Source: Novosphingobium sp. KA1
GTDB taxonomy: Bacteria > Pseudomonadota > Alphaproteobacteria > Sphingomonadales > Sphingomonadaceae
DNA: 64,000 nt
NCBI RefSeq assembly: GCF_017309955.1
Contig: NZ_CP021248.1
Span: 1,709,001 to 1,773,000, forward strand
Reading direction: 5' to 3'
Part shown: positions 1 through 7,813 of the stretch, piece after piece
Position numbering within the stretch: the stretch's first letter is position 1
How the letters are laid out: each line of letters opens with the position of its first letter
Program-made: the position numbers and the translations under genes
Notes under the pieces: model-generated
Told to the model about the DNA's origin: nothing
Databases searched by the model: none
What the model saw: only the letters and a program-made list of their open reading frames with translations

Positions 1-379
1 TAGGTGCGCCGCTCTCCGGCGCCGACCTGCGAAAAGAGGTCCCTTTAGGTGTAAGTCGATGTCGGCCACTCGGTGCTGGCCCCTCGGGACAGCCGACGGT
101 CGGCTCTCAGGAAGCGGAAATTGGCGGCTGAGCTACCGGCATGGACAGGCCTGACGTTGGAGCCCCCCACCGCGCGCTCAACACTGCCCGGCCCAATAGC
201 GGCCGTCAAAGGCGAGGGAGTGATTGCATGAAAGCCGCACTCCGCTACGGCTCAGCGGTAAATATGACTGTATCTGGCCATGAACATCCGCCTGTCTCTC
301 GCCTTATCGGGGATAAAGGCGGGACGATCCGACATTTGAGGAATGCCGACGCCCGCCATTACCGGACCATCCCTCAGGA
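1..379. other. No gene recognised
   Basis: This leading stretch has only short open frames without family resemblance or convincing ribosome binding sites. A weak hairpin with arms CGCCTTATC and GATAAAGGCG lies near 299-322, downstream of the minus-strand gene that follows, but no T-run follows it on that strand. I see nothing else to annotate. Confidence 0.5.
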
Positions 380-1969
380 TCAGGGCGCGACCGTAACCAG
401 CACCTTCGCATAGTGGCTCAAGCGAGGTGAACCGGAATCGGTGGCTTCGGCCAGAATCTGGAAAACCTGACCCGCCTTCGCGTCACGTGGCACCGTAAGG
501 CGGGCGTCGGGCATATCGGCGCGGGAGATGTTCACGCTTCCGGGATAATCGTCGGCTGCTTTCCAGCGCCACCACCGGATCGTCACTGCATCGCCATCGG
601 GGTCGGAGGCGCGCGCGGAAAGCCGGATCGTCTGGCCGGGCCGTGCGCTCACGAAGGCCGGCGTCTGCACCTTGATCGCGGGGTTGTGGTTCGCCGCACC
701 GAACGAGGAGGCGGTCGACCAGGCAAGGCGTCCTGCGAAATCGCGCTGCGCCGCTCCGACGAAGGGATCTTCAGGTCGGCGCGGCAATTTCGTGAGGGCG
801 CCCGGGTCCTTCATGAAGAGTTCGTACATCGCGGCCATGCGCTCCTGATCGTCGCGGGTCATGCGGTGCCCTGCCCAGCCCCCTGGCGTGGCCGAGCGAT
901 ATCCCTCCAGGCCGTTGCCGAGGAAATCGAAGAAGGTGGGTGTATCCCCTTCACTGATGAACGAGCCCGTCTCCTGCGGCGGCGTCCAAACGACGAAGCC
1001 CGCGTCGGCCAGTTCCTGTGCCGTTTGGCCCTTTTCCCCGAAGAAATCGTAAGTGTCGCCCGGCACCATCTGCTGGCCATCGCCCCAGCCCCGGTAGAGG
1101 GCACCCATCGGCCCGCGCTCGAGGACGTGGGTCCTGATCCAGGCCGTTGAATAGTACGCCGCGTCACCCACGCTGACCTGTGACTGCGCACCATAACCGA
1201 CCGGGACACCATCGGCGCGTTCCAGATAGCGCACCTGCGGCCAAACCGGCCTGATGTAGTCCACGTACGTGTCGTCCTGGTGGCCCGAAGGAACGATCAC
1301 TGCCTTGGCGCTCACCCGCGCTTTGATCGCAGGCCAGTCCGACGAGTTGCCGAACTCCTCCTCGATCGATTTCAGGGCGCGAGCGATCGTGCTTTCACCG
1401 CCCCAAGCCAGCAGGTAGACCGGCGTCGCTTCGCCGTCGAGCAGGAGCGCGCGGATCAAGTCGGAACCGGCGGTATCGTGGGAGATATCGCCCTCGAACT
1501 CGGTATTGCCCCAGCGCATGATCGACCGCAGGTAATCGGGCGTGGGATAGTTTGCGTCATGCATCTTCAGGTTGTCATAGACCTTGGCATAAGCATCGAT
1601 GGCCCGATCGATATGGAGCTGCCCGGTCGGCCAACGATACGAAGTGCACGGACAGGTCACGGCGCCGGGCTTCGAATATTCGCGGTCGGCATGCGCGAAG
1701 CGAGTGCCTTTCATGTCGCCGCTCCAGTGCACGGCACTGCTGGCGTAGACGAGGCCCACGGTCCGATAGTCGCTGGCATAGAGCAAGTAGCGGATCATCG
1801 AGTTCGCGTCGTCGAGTTCGGGGTCGGTGGTAACGACGATGCGCGGCCTGGCAGCTGCTGGTGTCTCGAAGGGAACAGGCGTGGGCGCGGTCAGCGCACC
1901 CGTCGGATCGGACGCCAAGACGGCAGGCCCGAGGACAAGCCAAGCTAGCCTTCCGAACTCCCTGCGCAT
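380..1969 (-). CDS. Secreted DUF1593 (nucleoside hydrolase-like) protein
   Basis: This 529-aa protein matches the DUF1593 family, whose N-terminal domain resembles nucleoside hydrolases and which is often found in secreted proteins acting on carbohydrates. An Asp-rich motif, TTDPELDDANSM, sits just after a signal peptide with a hydrophobic core (LAWLVLGPAVLA). Other family-like segments are AWGGESTIARAL and a C-terminal Ig-like part around DPDGDAVTIRWWRW, which corresponds to the second DUF1593 domain. I chose the ATG at 1969 because GGGAGAG lies just in front of it; an in-frame TTG five codons upstream overlaps that site. The gene stands alone. The true substrate is not known to me, and a glycan- or nucleoside-related hydrolase role is only inferred. 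Confidence 0.85.
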   Translation of the reverse strand: MRREFGRLAWLVLGPAVLASDPTGALTAPTPVPFETPAAARPRIVVTTDPELDDANSMIRYLLYASDYRTVGLVYASSAVHWSGDMKGTRFAHADREYSKPGAVTCPCTSYRWPTGQLHIDRAIDAYAKVYDNLKMHDANYPTPDYLRSIMRWGNTEFEGDISHDTAGSDLIRALLLDGEATPVYLLAWGGESTIARALKSIEEEFGNSSDWPAIKARVSAKAVIVPSGHQDDTYVDYIRPVWPQVRYLERADGVPVGYGAQSQVSVGDAAYYSTAWIRTHVLERGPMGALYRGWGDGQQMVPGDTYDFFGEKGQTAQELADAGFVVWTPPQETGSFISEGDTPTFFDFLGNGLEGYRSATPGGWAGHRMTRDDQERMAAMYELFMKDPGALTKLPRRPEDPFVGAAQRDFAGRLAWSTASSFGAANHNPAIKVQTPAFVSARPGQTIRLSARASDPDGDAVTIRWWRWKAADDYPGSVNISRADMPDARLTVPRDAKAGQVFQILAEATDSGSPRLSHYAKVLVTVAP

Positions 1970-2630
1970 TACTCTCTCCCTCAATGATATTTCGATGTCA
2001 GCTTAGCACACCTCGAAAAAATGAGAATATATATTCCAATATGGTGATTGAGCGCGACACCAGTGTGCTGGGACCGGAGATCCGACTTTCGACACGGCGC
2101 CTGCGAGCGGCAAGCAATCGCGAACAGATTTGATGGAGTCCCTGGCCAAGGACGGGCATGTGGGTGCCAATGATCCCCGATCGTTCGATCAACGGCGACA
2201 GGTCCGAAGCCTGCATGGCACTGGCCTTTTGCCGTCGCTCCAACGCACGTTGGCGAAATGATCGCAACGTCACTTTGCCCGATCACGCCGCGAAGAGTGC
2301 GGGGCAATGGCTCACAGAATCGTCGAAGGTATAGGCGCCGTATCCTTCGAACTAGCTGCGCGCCACACGCCGGATTCAGGTCGCGCCGTCCGGGCCATCG
2401 TGGTGGATCTCGCAAAGGCGTTGTAGCCTGCAAATCCGATAGGACCTTGGCCCCGGACAACATCAGGGGCAGCACCCTACCCCGACTGCATCAATAGGCC
2501 TGACGACGACCGCCCCCGAACGAGCGCCAGATCATAACACCGATGCCATCCACAGAAGACCGACCGGAACTGGGAAAGAAAAATTAGAGGCTGAACGACG
2601 GCAAAGGGTCGTTCAAACCCCTTGCGGCAT
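1970..2630. other. Intergenic, no recognisable gene
   Basis: About 660 bases between the DUF1593 gene and the toxin-antitoxin operator. Open frames on both strands (for example 1998-2273 minus) show no family I know and no good ribosome binding site. It may be decayed sequence. Confidence 0.45.
2025..2036. promoter_or_regulatory. 12-bp palindrome upstream of DUF1593 gene
   Basis: GAATATATATTC is a perfect palindrome in an AT-rich patch about 55 bases before the start of the minus-strand DUF1593 gene. Its position suits a promoter or operator. No regulator gene adjoins it, so the function is a guess. Confidence 0.3.
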
Positions 2631-2664
2631 GTATCATGATATGATACGTATCAAGTCATGATAC
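2631..2664. promoter_or_regulatory. Double palindromic operator of higBA
   Basis: Two imperfect 17-bp palindromes lie back to back: GTATCATGATATGATAC at 2631-2647 and GTATCAAGTCATGATAC at 2648-2664. Both have GTATCA/TGATAC half sites. The second contains the toxin start codon at 2658. HigA-type antitoxins and their complexes repress such palindromes, so this is the likely autoregulatory site. A weak promoter, TTGCGG then 17 bases then TACGTA, would start the transcript at or next to the ATG. Confidence 0.7.
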
Positions 2665-2939
2665 AGAGCGCCAAGGGCAAGTTGGTTGAACAAGTCTTGG
2701 CGGGCAAGCCGGAAAAGGGCTTCCCGAATGACATCTTCCGGGCCGCTTTGCGGAAAATAGCCATGCTTGAGGCAGCGGTAAATCTGGACGATCTGCGGTC
2801 GCCTCCAGGCAACAGGCTAGAAGCCCTGTCCGATGACCGTGAGGGCCAGCATTCGATCCGTATCAACGACCAATGGCGTATCTGTTTCGTCTGGACCGAC
2901 AGCGGCCCGCAAGACGTAGAGATCATGGACTATCATTGA
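2658..2939 (+). CDS. higB: HigB-family toxin (RelE/ParE superfamily)
   Basis: The 93-aa protein has the layout of HigB toxins, which are ribosome-dependent mRNA endonucleases: an N-terminal helix ending in KGFP, then a central segment EALSDDREGQHSIRINDQWR, and a final strand WRICFVWTDSGPQDVEIMDYH that carries the usual catalytic tyrosine/histidine end. Length and the toxin-first order fit HigBA. The start codon is inside the second operator palindrome and has no Shine-Dalgarno sequence, so translation may be leaderless. The antitoxin gene follows after 11 bases. Confidence 0.9.
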   Translation: MIQSAKGKLVEQVLAGKPEKGFPNDIFRAALRKIAMLEAAVNLDDLRSPPGNRLEALSDDREGQHSIRINDQWRICFVWTDSGPQDVEIMDYH

Positions 2940-2950
2940 AGGGAGACGCC

Positions 2951-3238
2951 ATGACGATGTTGAAAACCCCGGTCCATCCCGGCGAAATCCTCAAGCATGA
3001 GTTCCTTGAGGAGATGGGCATTTCTGCTGGCAAGCTGGCGAAGCATATCCATGTTCCTCGCACCCGCATCGAACGACTGTGCGAGGAGAGGACTTCGGTC
3101 ACGCCGGACACTGCCAAGCGTCTATCCAAGGCACTTGGTACGACGCCGGAGTTCTGGCTTAACCTCCAGACGCATTATGATTTGCTGGTGGATCAGGCAG
3201 CGGACATTGAGGAAATCAAGCCGTTGCTGGTGGCTTGA
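2951..3238 (+). CDS. higA: HigA-family antitoxin (XRE helix-turn-helix)
   Basis: This 95-aa protein binds and neutralises HigB and represses the operon. It starts with the family signature HPGEILKHEFLEEMGIS, followed by a helix-turn-helix (KLAKHIHVPRTRIERLCEER) and the typical LGTTPEFWLNLQ segment. The ATG at 2951 is preceded by GAAGGGAGA. An upstream in-frame extension into higB is rejected because it would overlap the toxin. The pair sits at the edge of a region rich in insertion-sequence debris, common for such modules. Confidence 0.92.
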   Translation: MTMLKTPVHPGEILKHEFLEEMGISAGKLAKHIHVPRTRIERLCEERTSVTPDTAKRLSKALGTTPEFWLNLQTHYDLLVDQAADIEEIKPLLVA

Positions 3239-3271
3239 TTCTCCACGTGTGTTCGCAGCGGGAGCCTGGTC

Positions 3272-3541
3272 CTAGGCGGCGTGGACACATTCCGCATTGC
3301 CAGGGTTGCCCTGCAAGCTGCGCCAGCAAGGCGCGAAGCCGCAGGAAGAGCGGGCCTCTTTCAAGGCGGAGCAACGCTGCTGGCGCAGCTTGCAGGGCAA
3401 CCCCTACGGGGCTGGAGGCAAAAGCCGTCCCTTCGGCGTCGGCTCGGCTGGAAGTATCGACATACTCCTGCGCCTCACCTTCTTGAATTGACGGCTTTTG
3501 TCTCCAGCCGTGGCAACGCGGAATGTGTCCACGCCGCCTAG
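3272..3541. repeat. 270-bp fold-back (MITE-like) element with nested inverted repeats
   Basis: The ends 3272-3301 and 3512-3541 are inverted repeats of 30 bases with one mismatch (outer part CTAGGCGGCGTGGACACATT). Inside, 3305-3328 and 3378-3401 form a perfect 24-bp inverted repeat, and GGCTGGAGGCAAAAGCCGTC near 3410 pairs with its near-complement ending at 3510. No gene is inside. The element could be a non-autonomous transposon or another mobile structured repeat. I found no clear target duplication. Confidence 0.75.
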
Positions 3542-3663
3542 TTTCGGCTACCTGAAAACTGCCAGCTCGAAGCCGACCAGGTCTGAGCGCGCAGATGGGG
3601 TAGGTGCCCTTCCGCACCTGACAAATGGCAATCGATAGCTGAGCGTCATTCGCGGACATAGGG

Positions 3664-3992
3664 GGGGCTGTTTTTCAGCTTGCTCACAAACCGTCTGCCA
3701 TGCCCCGAAATGGATCGGCATCATCCGCCAGCCACAGCCCGACAGAACAAGGTAGCGCACAGCGTTGATTACCTCGCGAAAATCTACCTCGTGTGGACGC
3801 CCCCGGCGCCCCGGCTTGGGCATCAGGGGCGCAAGGCGATCCCATTCCTCATCGGTCAGATCACTGGGATAGCGTTTCGTCTTCTTGGCAATCTGGGCCA
3901 TGTGCCCTCAACTCTGATAGGGCCACATCTAGAACCTGAATCAGATGCAGAGCCTTGCGACAACCCTCGCCAACGATTTTCCAAACAGCCCC
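3664..3992 (-). mobile_element. Internally deleted IS5-family element
   Basis: Both ends carry GGGGCTGTTT in opposite orientation (3664-3673 and, complementary, 3983-3992). Between them lies the first part of an IS5-type transposase gene that breaks off shortly before the other end. This is the structure of a deletion derivative of a full element, about 329 bp long. It could be moved only by a transposase supplied in trans. Confidence 0.65.
3689..3901 (-). pseudogene. IS5-family transposase, N-terminal fragment
   Basis: The reading frame begins MAQIAKKTKRYPSDLTDEEW, the DUF4096 start typical of IS5-group transposases, and runs to FGAWQTV near residue 71. The normal continuation with the DDE catalytic residues is missing. 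The frame instead enters the opposite terminal sequence of the element. It is not expected to be active. Confidence 0.85.
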
Positions 3993-4350
3993 TTACAATT
4001 CAGATCAACCGCCTCTCTCCGTATATATTACTGATAACAGTATTTTTTAATTGTCTGGCAGATTGATTTTAAAGACAATACCCCGTCTCTTAACGAGATG
4101 TGTACTTCTGTGCACGAGGGTCCGCTGCCCCCCCAGTATGTTTCGCGGGCCCTCACCCGAGCCCTAGTCTATTCTTAGACATTTTACGCTGCGCGTCTGG
4201 CAAGCCGCTAGGCTGTATCGACAGCGGATTGCGGAATCCGCTGAGTTCAAGGTGTCGTTTAATGTGCGGTGCGATCTAAAATTCGGGAAAATCCAGGACT
4301 TTCCACCGTCCAGCACAAGTTCTTGGCGATATCACCAACCAGAGGAAATT
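3993..4350. other. Intergenic region with a perfect hairpin
   Basis: No gene seen. At 4222-4243 a perfect 9-bp stem (CAGCGGATT, loop GCGG, AATCCGCTG) lies about 110 bases before the next small gene. No T-run follows, so it is a structured leader or unrelated rather than a terminator. Confidence 0.5.
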
Positions 4351-4563
4351 ATGCATTTTCTTGATCTTCGCCGGATCGTTTCTCGCGGTGGCGGCTTGGA
4401 CATGAGTATTCAAGGCTACCCAGCCATGCACCTCCAATCGTTAGCGAGCTGCGCGGCTAATTCGGGGGCAAAGCTCACTTTTCGCGACGTTTCCGGACTG
4501 TCCGTGTCGGAAATGCAGGATATTGCATCCCTTGCTCGGGGTAACGTGGTGTTTGTCCTTTGA
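4351..4563 (+). CDS. Small conserved-looking hypothetical protein (70 aa)
   Basis: The ATG at 4351 is preceded by AGAGGAAATT, a good ribosome binding site, which is why I prefer it to an earlier in-frame ATG at 4252. The product contains GLDMSIQGYPAMHLQSLAS, then AKLTFRDVSGLSVSEMQDIA and ends GNVVFVL. This alternating pattern of short strands and helices resembles small uncharacterised proteins I have seen beside phage or defence genes, but I cannot name a family. Function unknown. The large flagellin gene follows 263 bases later on the same strand. Confidence 0.55.
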   Translation: MHFLDLRRIVSRGGGLDMSIQGYPAMHLQSLASCAANSGAKLTFRDVSGLSVSEMQDIASLARGNVVFVL

Positions 4564-4826
4564 ATTCAGTGTCACCAGAATGAAGGCACTGGGTTCGAAG
4601 CCGCAAGGCGATTGCCAGCAAAAGCGTTCGAGCGAGCATGTCTCCGGGAAAATCCCGGATAACGCGCTTGCGCACAATCGTGATTTGATCGGACAATTTT
4701 TCCCAGCGCATTGTTTCAAAAAGCCTGCAAATTAACAGGATATTTCATCATAAATATAAGGCGTTAGCCAAATTTATGCACCAACCGCTCTAAAAATAGA
4801 CAATAAAGAGCGAAAGAGCGTGCGAC

Positions 4827-6773
4827 ATGTCTTCAATCAAAACGAACGCAAGTGCTTTGGCGGCACTTCGCGTTCTGGAATCCATTCGATCCGGCCTTGA
4901 AGTCAGGCAATCACGGGTAGCGACGGGGCTACGTGTGACGAGCACCAAGGACGACAGCGCCTCGTTCGTCCGTGCCCAGACCGTTCGTGGCGATCTGCTC
5001 CTGCAAAAGTCCCTTGGCGATACGCTGGACCGCTGGAATTCAATTACGGATGTCGCCATTTCCGGTGGCGAGGCGGTGAGCGACCTAATGACGACCCTTC
5101 ACGAAAAATCGCTTCTGCTGATTGGGGCAGCGAACGACCCGGGCAGCACAAAAGCTATTCGTGCCGATATGGAAGGCCTGATCGCGCAGATCGGATCTAC
5201 GGTCGATTCATCCCAGTTTGCCGGCGTCAACTTGCTGAAGGGAAAGCCCGCAACCCGCACCACCACGCAGACCCATTACAGTCTCCCCAGTTCCACGGTG
5301 AGCCCGGGCAAGCTACTCGCCTGGTTGGATTACAACCACAACGGCGCCGCCATGCCGGAGGATAGCCTGGAAGCCGTCCTATCCGGCACCCGGCGGCTGT
5401 CTCTCCCGGATTCGGCACTGACGCCGCAGAGTTTCAATGATCTCATCAATCCGGTCGGCAGCATTTACGGTCCCGATGTCCGCTACGTCAGTGATAATGC
5501 CGCTCATACCTACACCGTAGATGGTGGCTCGACAGCCGGGCGCGTGAACCTGTTGATAGACACCGGCATCACCAATTTCTCGGATTCTTACGGATCCGCG
5601 CGAGTGGAGATCTGGCAAGGCGGGGTGCGCGTGGCAGCCTCTGGACAGCCCTACGCTGCCGATGGCGCGGAAGTCGGTCCGTCAAGCGCCGAGGAAGGCC
5701 CGTTCATTCTCAGCTTTGACTATGACCCCGCGCCTGCCCCCGCCCCTGATCCCGACCCTGATGCCATCCCCGTCCCTATCACAGGCAACGGACAGGACAT
5801 CGAGATACGCATCCTTGGCGGCAGCGGCGGGGCTGGCATCGAAGGCCTGCAATTGCAGGATCCGGCCGAGCCCATCCCCTCGCCCAGTGAGCGCTGGGAC
5901 AGCGAGATCATCTACGAAACCCATGCCGTGACCGAGAATGCGGCGGGCCCTCTAAATCCCGAAGAAGTCTCTGCCCTGCGTGATGATCCCCTGGGCGAGC
6001 GGGCCTTGCCGATCGGCGTTCAGGCCAATTACGAAGTCGACGCCGGCCCCAACGCCGCCCATGTCGACCTGACCTTCGACGCCTACGACCTGCCCGATAC
6101 TATGGAGATCTGGCAAAACGGCGTGCGCATCGCCGCAACCGGACAAACTGCTGCCAGCGGCGGCGCCCCGGTGGATGCAGGCGTGCCCGTATCGGGCCTG
6201 AGTGTCCTGAGTTTCGATTACGATCCGGCGCTCGGGCCGCTCACGGTATCGGTCAACGGATCGACCTACGACCCCGCCAGCGCCTGGGCCATCGGCGCTG
6301 TATCGATGCGCGACATCGGCGCCACGCCCTACACCACCGCCGATGTCTCCACCCGAGTGCAGGCGCTTTACACTTCCGCCTACGCCACGACGCCTTTTGA
6401 TTTTGCGGACGACCTGAAGGGGGGCACCACTCGCATCTATTCTCGGGACCTCAGCCCTGGAGGGCTGGGGCTGGACACGCTGGACTGGACGGACCCGCAA
6501 GCCGTTGCCGACTTGATTGCCGGCGCGAGCGCTAAGGTATTGTCGGCCCTCAGCTACTTTGGTGCCCACTCCCGCAATATCGCGGGCCTCAAGGCGGCAA
6601 GCGTTGCCCGCACAGACGTGATGACCGAAGCGCTCGGCAATCTGGTCGATGCCGACATGGCCAGCGAAGCGGCAAAGCTTCAGGCTCTTCAGGCGCGCGA
6701 GCAGCTTGCCGTAAAAGCGCTGGCCATCGCCAATCAGGAGCCGTCGTTATTGCTCACACTGTTTCAAACCTGA
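4827..6773 (+). CDS. Flagellin with large inserted central region
   Basis: The 648-aa protein has flagellin ends and an unusual middle. Residues 1 to about 125 (MSSIKTNASALAALRVLESI onward) match the N-terminal D0/D1 coil. Residues from about 545, including LKAASVARTDVMTEALGNLV and MASEAAKLQALQAREQLAVK, match the C-terminal D0/D1. The exposed middle carries two related beta-rich modules around VEIWQGGVRVAASGQ (about residue 260) and MEIWQNGVRIAATGQ (about 425), each followed by SFDYDPA. A Pro/Asp linker, APAPAPDPDPDAIPVP, follows the first. The start has only a weak upstream purine run. No hook, motor or export genes are nearby, so this is a solitary filament gene. A role as filament subunit is likely from the ends; the central modules may be surface-exposed. 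Confidence 0.85.
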   Translation: MSSIKTNASALAALRVLESIRSGLEVRQSRVATGLRVTSTKDDSASFVRAQTVRGDLLLQKSLGDTLDRWNSITDVAISGGEAVSDLMTTLHEKSLLLIGAANDPGSTKAIRADMEGLIAQIGSTVDSSQFAGVNLLKGKPATRTTTQTHYSLPSSTVSPGKLLAWLDYNHNGAAMPEDSLEAVLSGTRRLSLPDSALTPQSFNDLINPVGSIYGPDVRYVSDNAAHTYTVDGGSTAGRVNLLIDTGITNFSDSYGSARVEIWQGGVRVAASGQPYAADGAEVGPSSAEEGPFILSFDYDPAPAPAPDPDPDAIPVPITGNGQDIEIRILGGSGGAGIEGLQLQDPAEPIPSPSERWDSEIIYETHAVTENAAGPLNPEEVSALRDDPLGERALPIGVQANYEVDAGPNAAHVDLTFDAYDLPDTMEIWQNGVRIAATGQTAASGGAPVDAGVPVSGLSVLSFDYDPALGPLTVSVNGSTYDPASAWAIGAVSMRDIGATPYTTADVSTRVQALYTSAYATTPFDFADDLKGGTTRIYSRDLSPGGLGLDTLDWTDPQAVADLIAGASAKVLSALSYFGAHSRNIAGLKAASVARTDVMTEALGNLVDADMASEAAKLQALQAREQLAVKALAIANQEPSLLLTLFQT

Positions 6774-6814
6774 CGCCCGATATGAATAGTCGCAATTATC
6801 ACGAGCAGGTGAGA

Positions 6815-6975
6815 TAGGCGAAATTCTTGCCGCAAATGGTCGTATGGGAGGGGCGCGTTAACGGTCGCCATCCTTGCGAGCACACTTTGCTCGCGGGAGG
6901 GTCCGCTTTCAAAATAGCGGACCTTCCGCACCAGGCAAACGAGAACTGGTGCCTGAGCGTCCGGAATGGGTCGTG
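6815..6975. repeat. 161-bp repeat, copy 1 (other copy at 41492-41652)
   Basis: This segment is closely similar, about nine bases in ten by eye, to 41492-41652. There the first ~45 bases are the 3' end of a TetR-family gene. Here the same codons (GEILAANGRMG then a stop) are present without the rest of the gene. Downstream, two hairpins are kept in both copies: GCGAGCA/TGCTCGC and GTCCGCT/AGCGGAC. Copy 1 abuts the truncated Fic gene. Confidence 0.8.
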
Positions 6976-6980
6976 GCCCG

Positions 6981-7703
6981 CTACCGGCCCAAGTCGAGAT
7001 AGTAGCGGGTGGATTTCAGCGTGCCGGTCTGCCTCAGTGCGCCCATATCAACCAACTCGTGCAAATCGCGGGTTGCAGTCGCACGAGAGGTGCCGGTGAT
7101 GGTGATGTAGTTGGCCGCGCTCAGCCCCCCGGTGAAACCGTCCAACCCTTCGCGGAACATCCGGGCAATGGTGCGCGCTTGCCGCTCGTTGAACCGGTCC
7201 CGGAAGCGGTCGTAGAATTGGGTCTTGGTGATAAGAAAGTCGACCAGGGCAAGGCTGTGCGTCTGGGCGTCCAGCACGGTTTCGGCGAAATAGGTTAGCC
7301 AAGTGGTGATTTCGTTGTGCTTGTTGGCTGCTTCCAGCGCGTCGTAATAGGCACCCCGCTTGCGCTCGATGCCATGTGAAAGGGCAATCAGGCTGGGACG
7401 GCCGATGGCCTGTGACAGCACTTTCTCGGCTAGCGCACGAGCCACGCGTCCGTTGTCATCCTCAAAGGGATGGATCGACACGAAGTAAAGGTGAGCGATC
7501 CCGGCCCGGGTCAAGCCCGGCAGCGGTCTTCTCCCCTCGGGAGATGTGGCGGCGGACCACGCCAGGAAACTCTGCATTTCCCGTGACACGTCTTGCGAGG
7601 GCGGGGCCTCGAAATACACCTTCGGCTCGTGGCTGAAACCTGAGACGACCTGCATGGCCGAGCACACCGCCGCGATGATCCTCGGGGACATCGACTCTTC
7701 CAC
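6981..7703 (-). pseudogene. 5'-truncated Fic-domain protein
   Basis: Fic proteins transfer AMP or related groups to target hydroxyls. The core motif HPFEDDNGRVAR is at residues 78-89; most members of this group have EDGNGR, so a Gly is replaced by Asp here. The C-terminal part, about 170-240, is the winged-helix segment usual in this family (TGTSRATATRDLHELVDMGA). Family members are about 370 aa and begin with an N-terminal helical domain that is absent. The frame is lost upstream of MQVVSGFSHEPKVYFEAPP. The catalytic core is intact, so a shortened product is possible, but the start codon is arbitrary. An IS-like end lies just upstream (7791-7807). Confidence 0.7.
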
Positions 7704-7790
7704 ATGTTCCGAAAGAGTCCGATGTTCTTCGTCAACGAGACCCGGAATTTGGCCCTAGCATACCAATTCGAGGCGGCTGCCGCGTAAAAC

Positions 7791-7807
7791 TTTGCAACAG
7801 CCCCCCG
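7791..7807. repeat. Possible IS6-type terminal sequence remnant
   Basis: Read on the minus strand this is GGGGGGCTGTTGCAAAG, which resembles the ends of IS6-group elements. It lies where the Fic gene loses its 5' part, so an insertion and deletion could explain the truncation. Only one end is seen. Confidence 0.3.
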
Positions 7808-7813
7808 GACTGC

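Noticed and set aside
4252..4350. Earlier start for the 70-aa protein
   Set aside because: No ribosome binding site before 4252, while AGAGGAAATT precedes the ATG at 4351.
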